64,000 bases of DNA from an uncultured Bacteroides sp. (GCF_963675905.1 NZ_OY780936.1:1745946-1809945); one strand, 5' to 3'. Numbered from the stretch's first letter, positions 1 through 8,735 are shown. Notes: generated by a model from the letters alone, not told the origin. Program-made: numbers and translations.

Positions 1-1
1 A

Positions 2-226
2 TGTGGCGGGGAATGTCTGGACGAATATTATGTTGCTTCGGGAAGTTTAATTGAGAATACTAATTATCTGAATGTTTGCCGAACACAAATCCGAATCAGA
101 CTGGATAGTCCGGTAGATTATTTCCTCCGCAACCCGATAGGAAATCATCATATGATTGTTATTGGTAATTATGAAAAGAAATTGGATGCATTTTTTGCTT
201 CCAACAATTGTAAAAGAGCAGAATAG
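2..226 (+). CDS. C-terminal end of a fucose/arabinose isomerase-like protein (partial)
   Basis: Only the last 74 codons are in the window; the frame is open at the left edge and stops with TAG. The visible part has a Cys-Gly-Gly-Glu start, a CRTQ motif and NPIGNHH followed by a short hydrophobic strand, which resembles the C-terminal end of the L-fucose/L-arabinose isomerase-like family (COG2407 type), where a Gly-His-His motif precedes the last strand. The active-site domains lie outside the window, so substrate cannot be judged. The stop codon lies inside the left arm of a perfect hairpin that should end the transcript. Confidence 0.5.
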   Translation, partial: CGGECLDEYYVASGSLIENTNYLNVCRTQIRIRLDSPVDYFLRNPIGNHHMIVIGNYEKKLDAFFASNNCKRAE

Positions 227-253
227 AAACAAGTTGAGTGCTTGTTTCTATTC
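221..253 (+). terminator. Rho-independent terminator after the isomerase-like gene
   Basis: A perfect 13-bp stem (GAATAGAAACAAG with its complement) closes a 7-base loop; the stop codon of the upstream gene is inside the left arm. No long T-run follows, but the next gene is on the opposite strand, so the hairpin separates convergent genes. Confidence 0.75.
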
Positions 254-272
254 TATATAATATATTAAATAT

Positions 273-1112
273 TTAAATCGAAATAGGTTTTTCCTGCCAT
301 TTACCAGAAACAAGCTCCATTACGCTATTTATTCCAACAGTCTTTAATGCCTGAAGGGCTTCTCTCCTACCATGATTTACCAGTTCCGGATAATGAGAAT
401 CTGAATTTACCACTAAAGGAATACGCATATCTCTGATAAGAGAAAAAGTTGTTTCATCGGGATAAAAGACACCAAGTTTATGATAGGCCTTAGTATTTAT
501 CTCCATTATATATCCCTTTTCATAAATAAACGCGAACAAATCTTTTAATGCATTCTTATACCATTCTTCTTCTGTAACACCAGGCTGACAATAAGAGACA
601 TTATATGCAATTTTATCAGCATGCCCCACAATGTCGAAACCTCCAAGCTCTACCATAGACATTAATTTACTGAAATAAGCAAGAGAAGTAGACTTTACAT
701 CATTATGAAAATGCTTCTCCAGCTTTTCTTTAAAGTTCTCTTTACTGCAGTCTATGTCTACAACTTCTCCCTGATCGTCTGCCAGAAGATGAACAGAGCC
801 AATACGATAATCCAGAGGGAGGTTACGAAAATAATCTATTGAAGGGTTACTTTCCTCATCTAAATAATCTATCTCCAATCCAATATATAGCTCTATTTTA
901 TCCTGGAATTCTTTCTTCAAAGCATAAAACTCATCCAGATAAGGCGTTACATCTTCCTTTTCCATAGTCCATCGGGTAGGAAAAGGAAGCGGAGCATGAG
1001 AGGAAATGCCATACGAAGTAAATCCCTGGCGCACAGCTTCAACTACAAATTCTTTCATAGGAGCACGTCCATCGCAGAAAGATGTATGACTATGATAATT
1101 TGTCAGATTCAT
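273..1112 (-). CDS. PHP-domain histidinol-phosphatase-like phosphoesterase
   Basis: A 279-residue protein of the PHP metallophosphoesterase superfamily. The N-terminus has the metal-binding His-x-His (residues 7-9, YHSHTSFCD), the middle has GHADK, and the C-terminus NSDSHYPE, all expected metal ligands of a trinuclear PHP site. Length and motif order match HisK/HisJ-type histidinol-phosphatases, which remove phosphate from histidinol phosphate in histidine synthesis. No other his gene is nearby, so the substrate is inferred from family only. It starts one base after the stop of the ABC-F gene upstream, so the two are probably co-transcribed. Confidence 0.75.
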   Translation of the reverse strand: MNLTNYHSHTSFCDGRAPMKEFVVEAVRQGFTSYGISSHAPLPFPTRWTMEKEDVTPYLDEFYALKKEFQDKIELYIGLEIDYLDEESNPSIDYFRNLPLDYRIGSVHLLADDQGEVVDIDCSKENFKEKLEKHFHNDVKSTSLAYFSKLMSMVELGGFDIVGHADKIAYNVSYCQPGVTEEEWYKNALKDLFAFIYEKGYIMEINTKAYHKLGVFYPDETTFSLIRDMRIPLVVNSDSHYPELVNHGRREALQALKTVGINSVMELVSGKWQEKPISI

Positions 1113-1113
1113 T

Positions 1114-2979
1114 TTATTCTTCTATTTCGCTTAGTTCAAGCCATCTCATTGTCTTTTCATCAATAAGATCAATAAGTTCTGCAATTCTTTTCGATTTCTC
1201 AGTCAACAAAGCTGCTGATAAAGAACCACTGCAAAGATCGGCTTCCAAATCTGCTTTTTCCTGTTCCAGATCTTCCAGTTCCTTCTCAATCTGAGCATAT
1301 TCCATCTTTTCTTTGTAAGACATCTTGCGTTTATCGTTAGTACGAACTCTTGCAGTTTTATCTTCTTTAGGCTTTTCGGCTTCTTTTTCTTTTTGTTTCT
1401 TAGCCTCATTCCAATCGCGGTAATCGGAATAATTACCTGGGAAATCCCTAATATCTCCCTGACCGTTGAACACCAGCAAGTGATCAACAACTTTATCCAT
1501 AAAGTAGCGGTCGTGAGAAACCACAATCACACATCCTTTAAAATTAACCAGATAATCTTCAAGGACATTGAGCGTAATAATATCAAGATCATTTGTAGGC
1601 TCATCGAGTACAAGGAAATTAGGATTTCGCATTAATACCGTACAAAGATAAAGCCTTCTTCTCTCCCCTCCGCTTAATTTATAAACATAGCTATGCTGAG
1701 TCTCGGGGGTGAAAAGGAAATGTTGCAGAAACTGAGATGCAGTAAGCTTTTTGCCATCGCCTAATTCAATTACTTCAGCTATTTCTTGCACCACATCAAT
1801 CACCTTCATCTGATCGTCGAACTGCAACCCATCCTGTGAATAGTAACCAAAGCGTACTGTCTCTCCAATATCAATAGTTCCTTTATCCGGTTGTGCTTGT
1901 CCCATTAATATTTTAATAAAGGTAGACTTTCCGGTTCCGTTATTACCAACAATGCCCATCTTTTCATATCGAGCAAAGATATAAGAGAAATCATCCAATA
2001 TCTTCAGGTCTCCAAAACTTTTATAAAGATGATCGGCCTCAAATATTTTAGAACCAATATAACTAGCTTTTACGTCGAGCTTTACATTATCGTTATTGAA
2101 ACGCTGCTTAGCAACTTTCTCTATTTCATAAAACGCATCCTGTCTGTATTTTGCTTTATGTGCTCGTGCTTGTGGCATACGGCGCATCCAGTCAAGTTCT
2201 GTGCGATAAAGATTATTCGCACGTTCAATTTCTACATTCGTTGAATCAATCCGTTCTTGTCTTTTCTCCAGATAGTAACTATAATTCCCTTTATATTGAT
2301 AAACCTGCTTGTTATCAATCTCAATAATCTCAGAGCAAACTCTATCAAGGAAATACCGGTCGTGAGTTACCATCAGCAAACTAACATTTGTACGTCTGAG
2401 ATATTCTTCCAACCACTCTGTCATATCGAGATCCAAATGATTGGTAGGCTCATCGAGAATTAACAAGTCCGGTTCGGTAATCAATGTATTTGCGAGTGCC
2501 ACTCGTTTCAACTGCCCACCTGAAAGATGTTTTACCAGTTGATCGAAGTTACGAATCTTTAACTGCGAAAGAATTTGTTTTGCTTTACGTTCATAATCCC
2601 ATGCTTTTTCATGATCCATTCGGATTAATAATTCCTGTAATCCGGGATTACCTTTTGTTTCCATACAAGCTTCATACTCTTTAATCAGCTGCACAGTTTC
2701 ATTATTTGAATGAAAACAAGCTTCCAGTACCGTTAAGTCTTCGGGATACTGAGGGTCTTGTTCCAGATAAGCTATGCGTAGATCTCGTCTGAAGACAATA
2801 TTCCCGGCATCGTATCCTTCTTTTCCTGCAATAATATTTAATAAGGTTGTCTTTCCGCTACCATTTTTAGCTATAAGACCAATCCTCTGTCCTTCTGCAA
2901 TACCAAATGAAATTTCATTAAATAGAACAAGGTCACCAAACGATTTGGTTAACCCATCAACCTGCATATAACTCGCCAT
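1114..2979 (-). CDS. uup: ABC-F family ATPase, Uup-like
   Basis: A 621-residue soluble protein with two ATP-binding cassettes and no membrane segments, which defines ABC-F proteins (ribosome-acting ATPases rather than transporters). The first cassette has Walker A GSGKTT at residues 40-45, signature LSGGQ at about 152-156 and Walker B with LDEPTNHLD; the second has GNNGTGKST, LSGGERRR and LDEPTNDLD. A charged linker and a C-terminal coiled coil (about residues 550-610, rich in Glu/Lys/Leu) fit the Uup branch, linked in other bacteria to ribosome assembly and DNA-junction processing. The antibiotic-resistance branch is less likely given the C-terminal coiled coil. The PHP gene follows almost without a gap. 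Confidence 0.85.
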   Translation of the reverse strand: MASYMQVDGLTKSFGDLVLFNEISFGIAEGQRIGLIAKNGSGKTTLLNIIAGKEGYDAGNIVFRRDLRIAYLEQDPQYPEDLTVLEACFHSNNETVQLIKEYEACMETKGNPGLQELLIRMDHEKAWDYERKAKQILSQLKIRNFDQLVKHLSGGQLKRVALANTLITEPDLLILDEPTNHLDLDMTEWLEEYLRRTNVSLLMVTHDRYFLDRVCSEIIEIDNKQVYQYKGNYSYYLEKRQERIDSTNVEIERANNLYRTELDWMRRMPQARAHKAKYRQDAFYEIEKVAKQRFNNDNVKLDVKASYIGSKIFEADHLYKSFGDLKILDDFSYIFARYEKMGIVGNNGTGKSTFIKILMGQAQPDKGTIDIGETVRFGYYSQDGLQFDDQMKVIDVVQEIAEVIELGDGKKLTASQFLQHFLFTPETQHSYVYKLSGGERRRLYLCTVLMRNPNFLVLDEPTNDLDIITLNVLEDYLVNFKGCVIVVSHDRYFMDKVVDHLLVFNGQGDIRDFPGNYSDYRDWNEAKKQKEKEAEKPKEDKTARVRTNDKRKMSYKEKMEYAQIEKELEDLEQEKADLEADLCSGSLSAALLTEKSKRIAELIDLIDEKTMRWLELSEIEE

Positions 2980-2993
2980 CTTTTTTTCTAATT

Positions 2994-3830
2994 TTAATTC
3001 AATTCATTTTCCACTTTCAACTTAACATCTTGAAAAATAGCATTCAAATCACATGGTTGACCAGAATGGACTAAGTCCCAGATTATCTCTGAAGGATATA
3101 TAATCAGTTTACTTTCATTAAAACGTAATCCCGGAATTTCCTTATTACCGTTAATTACCGTAACCCATTCCATACCATCAATCTGGTTTTCAATAACTGT
3201 ACCAAAAGCAATTCCAAAAGATTCCCACACTTCTCTTTGCTGAGGTTTAAAGCTGCTACTATCAACAATTTGTTGAATCTTAGCAATATCCTCTTCCAAT
3301 GAAGTAAAATCCTTCTTAATTTGTTTTTTAATTGTACTTGAAGCCCAATCGAAAGCCTCATTTACAACATTAATTTCCAATACTCGTATTGGTATAATTT
3401 CATTTATTTGTTTGCCTTTCGGATAAGCTTTCAAGGAAGATATTATTTCTTCAGCTTCGGTAATATCATTTCCGCGGGGAACAGTAAATGTACATTCGAA
3501 TGCCACATTACCTATTCCGATTATCCAGACATGAGTTACATAATAGGATCCTTCTTCCTGAAACATTTCTTTGCTATAAGCACAAACCAGCTCACCAAGT
3601 TTAACCAGCGAAGAATTTTCATTCTGCTTCAGTTCATAATCTACCGATTCTTTTCCATACCCATTATTTCTATCGTCACGGTATGCTGAAATTCTAAAAT
3701 TACCAGTCCATTTATTTGGATTGTAAAATAGGAAACTATCTTCTGCATCCTCGAATTCGTTCCAGGATGAAGGGTAAATTAAAGAGAACCAAGCTCCGGG
3801 AGAAATAAACTTTTTTCCTTTTTCGATCAT
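2994..3830 (-). CDS. DUF3805/DUF3806-type protein of unknown function
   Basis: A 278-residue protein with no signal peptide or membrane segment. The N-terminal half begins with an aromatic-rich stretch (ISPGAWFSLIYPSSW) and looks like a compact beta domain; the C-terminal half contains WESFGIAFGTVI and GMEWVTV, which I recognise as the pattern of the Bacteroides-type DUF3806 domain that normally follows DUF3805. No catalytic motif is evident. It lies 14 bases upstream of the ABC-F gene on the same strand and could be in one operon with it. Function unknown. Confidence 0.6.
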   Translation of the reverse strand: MIEKGKKFISPGAWFSLIYPSSWNEFEDAEDSFLFYNPNKWTGNFRISAYRDDRNNGYGKESVDYELKQNENSSLVKLGELVCAYSKEMFQEEGSYYVTHVWIIGIGNVAFECTFTVPRGNDITEAEEIISSLKAYPKGKQINEIIPIRVLEINVVNEAFDWASSTIKKQIKKDFTSLEEDIAKIQQIVDSSSFKPQQREVWESFGIAFGTVIENQIDGMEWVTVINGNKEIPGLRFNESKLIIYPSEIIWDLVHSGQPCDLNAIFQDVKLKVENELN

Positions 3831-3867
3831 ATATATATTTATCTTATTCTTTATCTATTATTGTTTA

Positions 3868-5052
3868 CTATTTACCTATAGGCTGAATATTGCGCCTTAC
3901 CCCTCTCGAAATTTCCAGATACATGAAAAAGCGCTGACGAGTTCTAATTCCATTCAAATTCTTTTCAAACAATTTATTTGCATATTGCTTAGACTTCTCA
4001 AAAGTTATGCGAGACATTTCATTTTGCGATTTGCCCACAATTGTTGAATCCAGCTTTTCGTCGGGAAAGAAATCATCCAGATTTACATCACCAATCATCG
4101 TAGTTTCAAGAAATTCTTTTTTCTTATGATTCTTATCCAGATAATATCCCACAAACATGTGGCCAGGCATTCTTACTAAAATTGGATCAAGATTAATTGC
4201 TCTCAACAAAGAAGCAAACAAAACACTTCCATCAACGCAATTAATTTGCGAAGATTCCAAGGCATCATCCAAAGTTCTGACTCGTTGGGAAAAAGCAACA
4301 TTTGATGAAAGGCTGGATGTTGAAACAGAACTATACTTAAAGTTTCTTTTCTGCAATACATTCCATAAAACGTATACTTGTTTGTCTACCGAGCCCGGTT
4401 TATCCGACTGATAACCAACGAAACGATTAACAATACGTGTATTCAAGGCTTCACGAAGTAGTTTATCAATCATTGGATGTTCTTCATTTACATATGCAGC
4501 AAAGAATATCCCGGTATCGTGAAATTGTTGCTTACTATCCAAATAAGCAAGCAGGCATTCGTTAATACTTCTCACAGAAAATGTGCGAACCTTCTGCCCC
4601 AGACTAGTTCCATTAACCTCAACTTCAACGGAAACGCTAACAGGAGCAGCCTGAATATTATTTTTCAGTGCATTATAATTCCATATTACATCCGGAAAAA
4701 TCTGATATACCGTACCCGATTCCTCCAGTACAAATTCAGAAACAGATTTTTCAAAATAAGGGGTTTTACCTAGCGTAATTCTAACTTTGCTATTAGCCCT
4801 CCCTGATCTCAGACGAATAATAAAGCCCGATTTTGGATTACCTAAATAATGATTTCCTGCCGGTTTAATAACGACAGTATCCGTTGTTGCAATAGAGAGA
4901 ATTGCTGAAGGGAATATATTACCGCCTAGTTCATCATTTAATTCATAATCGCGTCTAAAAAGTCCATCATTGTATAGGTAGATCCCGCTAACAGTCACAA
5001 TTATTACTAACGCAACAATTGCAACAGTCTTCCATATATTAATCTTTTTCAT
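3868..5052 (-). CDS. Membrane-anchored transglutaminase-like protein
   Basis: About 394 residues. I choose the start at MKKINIWK (eight codons inside the longest frame) because it directly precedes a membrane anchor (AIVALVIIVTVSGIYLY) with positive charges before it. After a beta-rich middle region, the C-terminal third carries a transglutaminase-like/papain-fold triad: Cys in INCVDGSVLFAS, His in PGHMFVGYY, and an acidic residue in FLETT. Such domains in bacteria act as cysteine peptidases or amide-forming enzymes in the envelope; no substrate can be named. The conserved Cys-His spacing suggests an active enzyme. It is divergent from the response regulator gene. Confidence 0.6.
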   Translation of the reverse strand: MKKINIWKTVAIVALVIIVTVSGIYLYNDGLFRRDYELNDELGGNIFPSAILSIATTDTVVIKPAGNHYLGNPKSGFIIRLRSGRANSKVRITLGKTPYFEKSVSEFVLEESGTVYQIFPDVIWNYNALKNNIQAAPVSVSVEVEVNGTSLGQKVRTFSVRSINECLLAYLDSKQQFHDTGIFFAAYVNEEHPMIDKLLREALNTRIVNRFVGYQSDKPGSVDKQVYVLWNVLQKRNFKYSSVSTSSLSSNVAFSQRVRTLDDALESSQINCVDGSVLFASLLRAINLDPILVRMPGHMFVGYYLDKNHKKKEFLETTMIGDVNLDDFFPDEKLDSTIVGKSQNEMSRITFEKSKQYANKLFEKNLNGIRTRQRFFMYLEISRGVRRNIQPIGK

Positions 5053-5161
5053 CTGACATACATAATAATGAAACAAATATAACTATAAGTTTTGGTACAT
5101 AAAAGCATCGTAACAACTTTGTAACATCTATTTCATTCATACGTAATATAAAAGCTACATC

Positions 5162-5194
5162 TTTGCAATTAATTAATAAGAATGTATATATTTG
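5162..5194 (+). promoter_or_regulatory. Bacteroides-type promoter of the two-component operon
   Basis: A TTTG (-33 element) is followed after 21 bases by TATATTTG, an exact match to the Bacteroides -7 consensus TAnnTTTG. The start site would fall about 7 bases downstream, giving a short leader of about 20 bases before the response regulator ATG. Confidence 0.6.
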
Positions 5195-5219
5195 TACAAC
5201 ATCATAAACAAAAGAAATT

Positions 5220-5906
5220 ATGAACACCAATAGAATTTTAGTTGTTGACGACGAAGAAGATCTTTGTGAAATTTTAAAATTTAATTTAGAGAATGAAGGC
5301 TATGAAGTAGATACTGCAAATTCGGCAGAAGAAGCATTAAAATTAAATATTAGCGATTATAGCTTATTATTATTGGACGTTATGATGGGAGAAATTTCCG
5401 GATTCAGAATGGCCAGTATGCTTAAAAAAGAAAAGAAGACAGCTAATATTCCAATAATCTTCATAACAGCAAAAGATACAGAGAATGATACCATTACAGG
5501 TTTTAACCTTGGAGCTGACGATTATATTTCGAAGCCATTTTCTTTGCGTGAAGTTATATCACGGGTAAAAGCTGTGATTCGCCGTACTACAAATAACACA
5601 GAAAAAAGCTCTACAGAACAAATCTATTTCGAAACGCTGGTTATTGATATTACAAAAAAGAAAGTCACCATTGACGGAGAAGAAATATCTCTGACCAAAA
5701 AAGAATTTGAAATATTACTCCTTTTACTGCAAAACCGAGGAAGAGTTTTCTCCAGAGAAGACATTCTTTCCAAGATATGGAGTGATGAAGTTTGTGTATT
5801 AGACCGCACCATTGACGTAAATATCACTCGTTTGCGAAAGAAAATAGGCAGCTATGGGAAACATGTTGTTACCAGGCTTGGTTATGGATACTGTTTTGAA
5901 TGTTAA
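5220..5906 (+). CDS. OmpR/PhoB-family response regulator
   Basis: A 228-residue two-domain regulator. The receiver domain (residues 1-120) has the acidic pair DD at 10-11, the phospho-acceptor Asp53 in LLLDVMMG, Thr83 and Lys105 in ISKPFS. A short linker leads to a winged-helix DNA-binding domain (about 133-228) with FEILLLLLQNRGRVFSRE, the recognition helix segment RTIDVNITRLRKKIG and a terminal GYGYCFEC hairpin. It is immediately followed by its histidine kinase gene. The domain layout is that of PhoB/PhoP regulators, but the signal and target genes cannot be read from sequence. Confidence 0.93.
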   Translation: MNTNRILVVDDEEDLCEILKFNLENEGYEVDTANSAEEALKLNISDYSLLLLDVMMGEISGFRMASMLKKEKKTANIPIIFITAKDTENDTITGFNLGADDYISKPFSLREVISRVKAVIRRTTNNTEKSSTEQIYFETLVIDITKKKVTIDGEEISLTKKEFEILLLLLQNRGRVFSREDILSKIWSDEVCVLDRTIDVNITRLRKKIGSYGKHVVTRLGYGYCFEC

Positions 5907-5928
5907 CGAGCTATTATAATTATTCAAT

Positions 5929-7698
5929 ATGACAATTGCCAACAAACCAATATTATCCCTAAACCAGAAATTATTACTCTCTGTTATACTTTTATTTGCA
6001 GCGTTTTCCTTATGTTTTATTGGTTTTCAATATAACAGAGAAAAAGAGTTTAAAGTAGAACTACTTAATACTAAACTTCAAGATTACAATGCACGCTTAT
6101 ATGAGGTAATTTGCGACTCGGGAGATATTGAAAAAGCACTAAACAAATACACAAAAAGACATACCATTAAAGACCTCCGTGTTACCATTATAACTCTTGA
6201 CGGTAAAGTAATCTATGATAATCTAAAAAAAGACTACAATAAGATTGAGGATCATTCAAACAGACCTGAAGTTAAACTGGCTTTAAGTAAAGGCAATGGA
6301 TATGATTTGAGAAGAACATCCGAAACAACCGGATATCCATCATTCTATTCTGCTTCTTTGTATGATAAATACATTGTTCGTAGTGCGCTGCCTTATAATA
6401 TGGATTTAGTTACCAGTTTAAAAGCTGATTACAAGTTTGTTTGGTTTACGGCGATAGTTACGCTAATACTGACCATAATTTTCTCCAGATTTACTAAAAA
6501 GATAGGAACCTCTATTGCTCAGCTGAGAGAATTTACCAGACGGGCAGACCGCAATGAGGCTTTGGATATGGATATGGCTAACGCATTCCCAAATAATGAA
6601 TTAGGTGATATTTCTCAGCATATCATCACAATTTATAATAGATTGCATGATACTAAAGAAGCTTTATATATAGAAAGGGAAAAGCTTATTACCCACTTAC
6701 AGATTTCACACGAAGGACTAGGTATTTTTACTGCCGACAAGAAAGAGATTCTCGTTAATAACCTTTTCACCCAATATAGTAATCTTATATCGGATGTTAA
6801 TCTTCAAAATGCAGAGGAAGTTTTTTCTTTACCCGAAATTCAAGAAATTACTGAATACATAAGTAAGGCACAAAAAAGGCCTGCCGGTAACGAAGAACGC
6901 CGAATGTCTATAAATTTAGATAAAAACGGACGAATATTTGTTGTAGAGTGCATCATTTTCCAGGATAAGAGTTTTGAGATTTCTATCAATGACATTACAC
7001 AAGAGGAAGAGCAGGTTCGAATGAAAAGGCAACTAACTCAGAACATTGCACACGAACTTAAAACTCCCGTAAGCAGTATTCAGGGATATCTGGAAACTAT
7101 TGTTAATAATGAATCTCTTCCAAAAGATAAACTGAAAACATTTCTGGAACGTTGCTATGCTCAAAGTAACAGACTGACCCGACTTTTAAGAGACATATCT
7201 GTGCTTACACGAATGGACGAAGCAAGCAACATGATTGATATGGAAAAAGTAGAAATCAGTTCTCTTGTGCAAAGTATTATTAAAGATGTGGCTTTAGAAT
7301 TAGAAGAAAAAAACATCAAAGTAAGCAATGCTTTGAATAAGGAATTGCCAATACGTGGAAATGCTTCGCTGCTATATTCTATATTCCGGAATTTAATGGA
7401 TAATGCCATTGCATATGCAGGAAACGATATTTCTATTAATATAAAATGCTTTAGAGAAGATGAATCATTCTACTATTTCAGTTTTTCTGATACCGGAGTA
7501 GGTGTTGCGCCAGAGCATTTAAACAGATTGTTTGAACGTTTTTATCGGGTAGATAAAGGGCGCTCACGAAAAATTGGCGGTACAGGTTTGGGACTGGCTA
7601 TCGTAAAAAACTCCGTAATTATTCACGGAGGAAATATATCGGCCAAAAACAATCAGGGTGGTGGTTTAGAATTTATATTCACACTAGCCAAAAGCTAA
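5929..7698 (+). CDS. Membrane sensor histidine kinase, PhoR-like
   Basis: A 589-residue kinase. Two membrane segments (about residues 14-33 and 168-187) enclose a periplasmic sensor of about 135 residues. After a linker and a PAS-like region, the dimerisation domain has the H-box NIAHELKTPVSS with the phospho-acceptor His375, followed by the ATPase domain with N-box NLMDNAIAYA, G1 DTGVGVAP, F-box FERFYRVD and G2 GGTGLGLAIVK. All catalytic boxes are intact. The gene starts 22 bases after the response regulator, so both form one operon. The periplasmic domain has no recognisable ligand signature. Confidence 0.93.
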   Translation: MTIANKPILSLNQKLLLSVILLFAAFSLCFIGFQYNREKEFKVELLNTKLQDYNARLYEVICDSGDIEKALNKYTKRHTIKDLRVTIITLDGKVIYDNLKKDYNKIEDHSNRPEVKLALSKGNGYDLRRTSETTGYPSFYSASLYDKYIVRSALPYNMDLVTSLKADYKFVWFTAIVTLILTIIFSRFTKKIGTSIAQLREFTRRADRNEALDMDMANAFPNNELGDISQHIITIYNRLHDTKEALYIEREKLITHLQISHEGLGIFTADKKEILVNNLFTQYSNLISDVNLQNAEEVFSLPEIQEITEYISKAQKRPAGNEERRMSINLDKNGRIFVVECIIFQDKSFEISINDITQEEEQVRMKRQLTQNIAHELKTPVSSIQGYLETIVNNESLPKDKLKTFLERCYAQSNRLTRLLRDISVLTRMDEASNMIDMEKVEISSLVQSIIKDVALELEEKNIKVSNALNKELPIRGNASLLYSIFRNLMDNAIAYAGNDISINIKCFREDESFYYFSFSDTGVGVAPEHLNRLFERFYRVDKGRSRKIGGTGLGLAIVKNSVIIHGGNISAKNNQGGGLEFIFTLAKS

Positions 7699-7733
7699 AA
7701 TCAATATTGAAAGTAAAAAAGATCTCTTCTATA

Positions 7734-7763
7734 TTGGTTCTCCTAAATTAATTATTAACTTTG
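7734..7763 (+). promoter_or_regulatory. Bacteroides-type promoter of the first cobalamin riboswitch
   Basis: TTG, a gap of 19 bases, then TAACTTTG, an exact TAnnTTTG box. The riboswitch aptamer begins a few bases downstream of the expected start site. The second riboswitch has the same two elements with the same 19-base gap. Confidence 0.65.
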
Positions 7764-7985
7764 CGGTGCATCGGTTCTCTGTTTTTACTTAAAAACAGAG
7801 ATTAAAAGGGAATCAGGTGAAAATCCGGAACAGTCCCGCTGCTGTAAGTTTCTATAAAACGTTATAAGCAAACACTCAATACCACTGAACTATAGTTGTT
7901 CGGGAAGGAGCTTAATAACGGAAACAAGTCAGAAGACCTGCCATGCTTGTATTTCAACAGCTTTCGAGGACAGAGCCATTGAATC
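7764..7985 (+). promoter_or_regulatory. Cobalamin riboswitch 1 (no coding gene behind it)
   Basis: The core contains AATCAGGTGAAAATCC, then CAGTCCCGCTGCTGTAA, then ACCACTGAAC, and ends with the B12 box AGTCAGAAGACCTGCC at 7927-7942, in the order found in adenosyl/hydroxo-cobalamin riboswitches. After the aptamer comes GCTTTCGAGGACAGAGCC, matching in position the expression-platform hairpin of the second copy. No plausible plus-strand gene follows before a strong hairpin at 8141-8164; the next gene is on the opposite strand. Confidence 0.9.
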
Positions 7986-8140
7986 TTATAACCGTTTTTA
8001 CAACATTCCGGTTATTCGCTATCATTTTTTATACTTAATACAACAAAAGCAATAGGATTATTATATCCTTTTGAAAGAGTGAATACTTAATGACAATAGT
8101 ATATAATCAATTAAACTCTGCCAAGTTTATTGAAAACACG
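7986..8140 (+). other. Non-coding tail behind riboswitch 1
   Basis: About 150 AT-rich bases with no credible gene. It holds a small inverted repeat (ATAACCG and CGGTTAT around a 14-base loop) and a weak hairpin around AGGATTATTATATCCT. The only plus-strand start (ATG at 8090) opens a 32-codon frame that runs through the terminator and lacks coding character. Confidence 0.5.
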
Positions 8141-8175
8141 CCCGGTCGAAGTGATTCGCCCGGGTCTGTTTTTTT
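8141..8175 (+). terminator. Bidirectional terminator between riboswitch 1 and the HU-like gene
   Basis: CCCGGTCGAA and TTCGCCCGGG form a 10-bp stem with one internal mismatch around a GTGA loop, followed by seven T. It would end the riboswitch 1 transcript, and it also lies just past the stop of the minus-strand HU-like gene. Confidence 0.7.
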
Positions 8176-8586
8176 CTATCTGTTATGATGGATATTATCG
8201 TTATACCGTTCAAACCCAGCAGCATTGATTCTCTTTTTTGCCTGACGGGTTGCATTAAAAACAACATTCTTCAATTCTACAGATTCCGCACGAAAATCAT
8301 CCTCCTCTTTTCCCGTTTTAATTTGTGCCGTAAGCTGAAAAGTTCCGTAACCATCAATGGTAACACTATGACCATCTTTCAGCTTTTCCTCAATAAAAGC
8401 CGCAATCCGTGTAAATGCGCTCAAAAGCTCTCCCTTCTTTGCCGACGAACCGCCACTGAGTTCTTCGGCCAAATCTTCTGTTCTATAGTTATTTTTACTT
8501 TTTACGCTTACCCAATTAGATTTCTTCAACTCACCTGTTTTACTACTCTTAATAGCATAGGTGTGAACACTGTAACGAATTGCCAT
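8176..8586 (-). CDS. HU-like DNA-binding protein (Bacteroidota HU-related family)
   Basis: A 136-residue protein of the longer HU-related family common in Bacteroides. The N-terminal extension (MAIRYSVHTYAIKSSKTG) is followed by the histone-like fold: helices around ELLSAFTRIAAFIEEKLKDG, then VTIDGYGTFQLTAQ, the HU strand motif that precedes the DNA-binding arms. The C-terminal tail is basic. HU-family proteins bend or coat DNA; the specific role of this branch is not known to me. The gene sits between the two cobalamin riboswitches on the opposite strand, with its start facing the 22-bp palindrome array. Confidence 0.75.
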   Translation of the reverse strand: MAIRYSVHTYAIKSSKTGELKKSNWVSVKSKNNYRTEDLAEELSGGSSAKKGELLSAFTRIAAFIEEKLKDGHSVTIDGYGTFQLTAQIKTGKEEDDFRAESVELKNVVFNATRQAKKRINAAGFERYNDNIHHNR

Positions 8587-8653
8587 TTTTTCCTTTTTAG
8601 ATTAAGTGATTACTCTTATCATATTAATTATTTAATCCCGAAAAACTCTTTTT

Positions 8654-8735
8654 AGGGTCTAGACCCTAACCAAACAAGGTCGTGAGGCTAAATAATCAGG
8701 GTCGCGACCTCAATCGAACAGAGTCACGACCTTAA
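8654..8735. repeat. Array 1: four 16-bp imperfect palindromes at 22-bp spacing
   Basis: Units AGGGTCTAGACCCTAA, AAGGTCGTGAGGCTAA, AGGGTCGCGACCTCAA and AGAGTCACGACCTTAA begin at 8654, 8676, 8698 and 8720, so the period is exactly 22 bp with 6-base spacers CCAAAC, ATAATC and TCGAAC. The pattern AGRGTC....CC.TAA is shared. The array lies upstream of the HU-like gene (which starts at 8586) and upstream of the second riboswitch promoter. Three other intergenic regions have the same geometry with different units. Confidence 0.8.

Noticed and set aside
5220-7698. Two-component pair as RprY/RprX
   Set aside because: The regulator N-terminus is of a general PhoB type and does not match what I recall of RprY, so no symbol was given.
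8090-8188. Short frame behind riboswitch 1 as the gene it controls
   Set aside because: It is 32 codons, reads through the terminator hairpin and overlaps the HU-like gene 3' end; no family features.
8654-8735. Array 1 as a CRISPR array
   Set aside because: Units are 16-bp imperfect palindromes with 6-base spacers; CRISPR spacers are about 30 bases and unrelated, and there are no cas genes.
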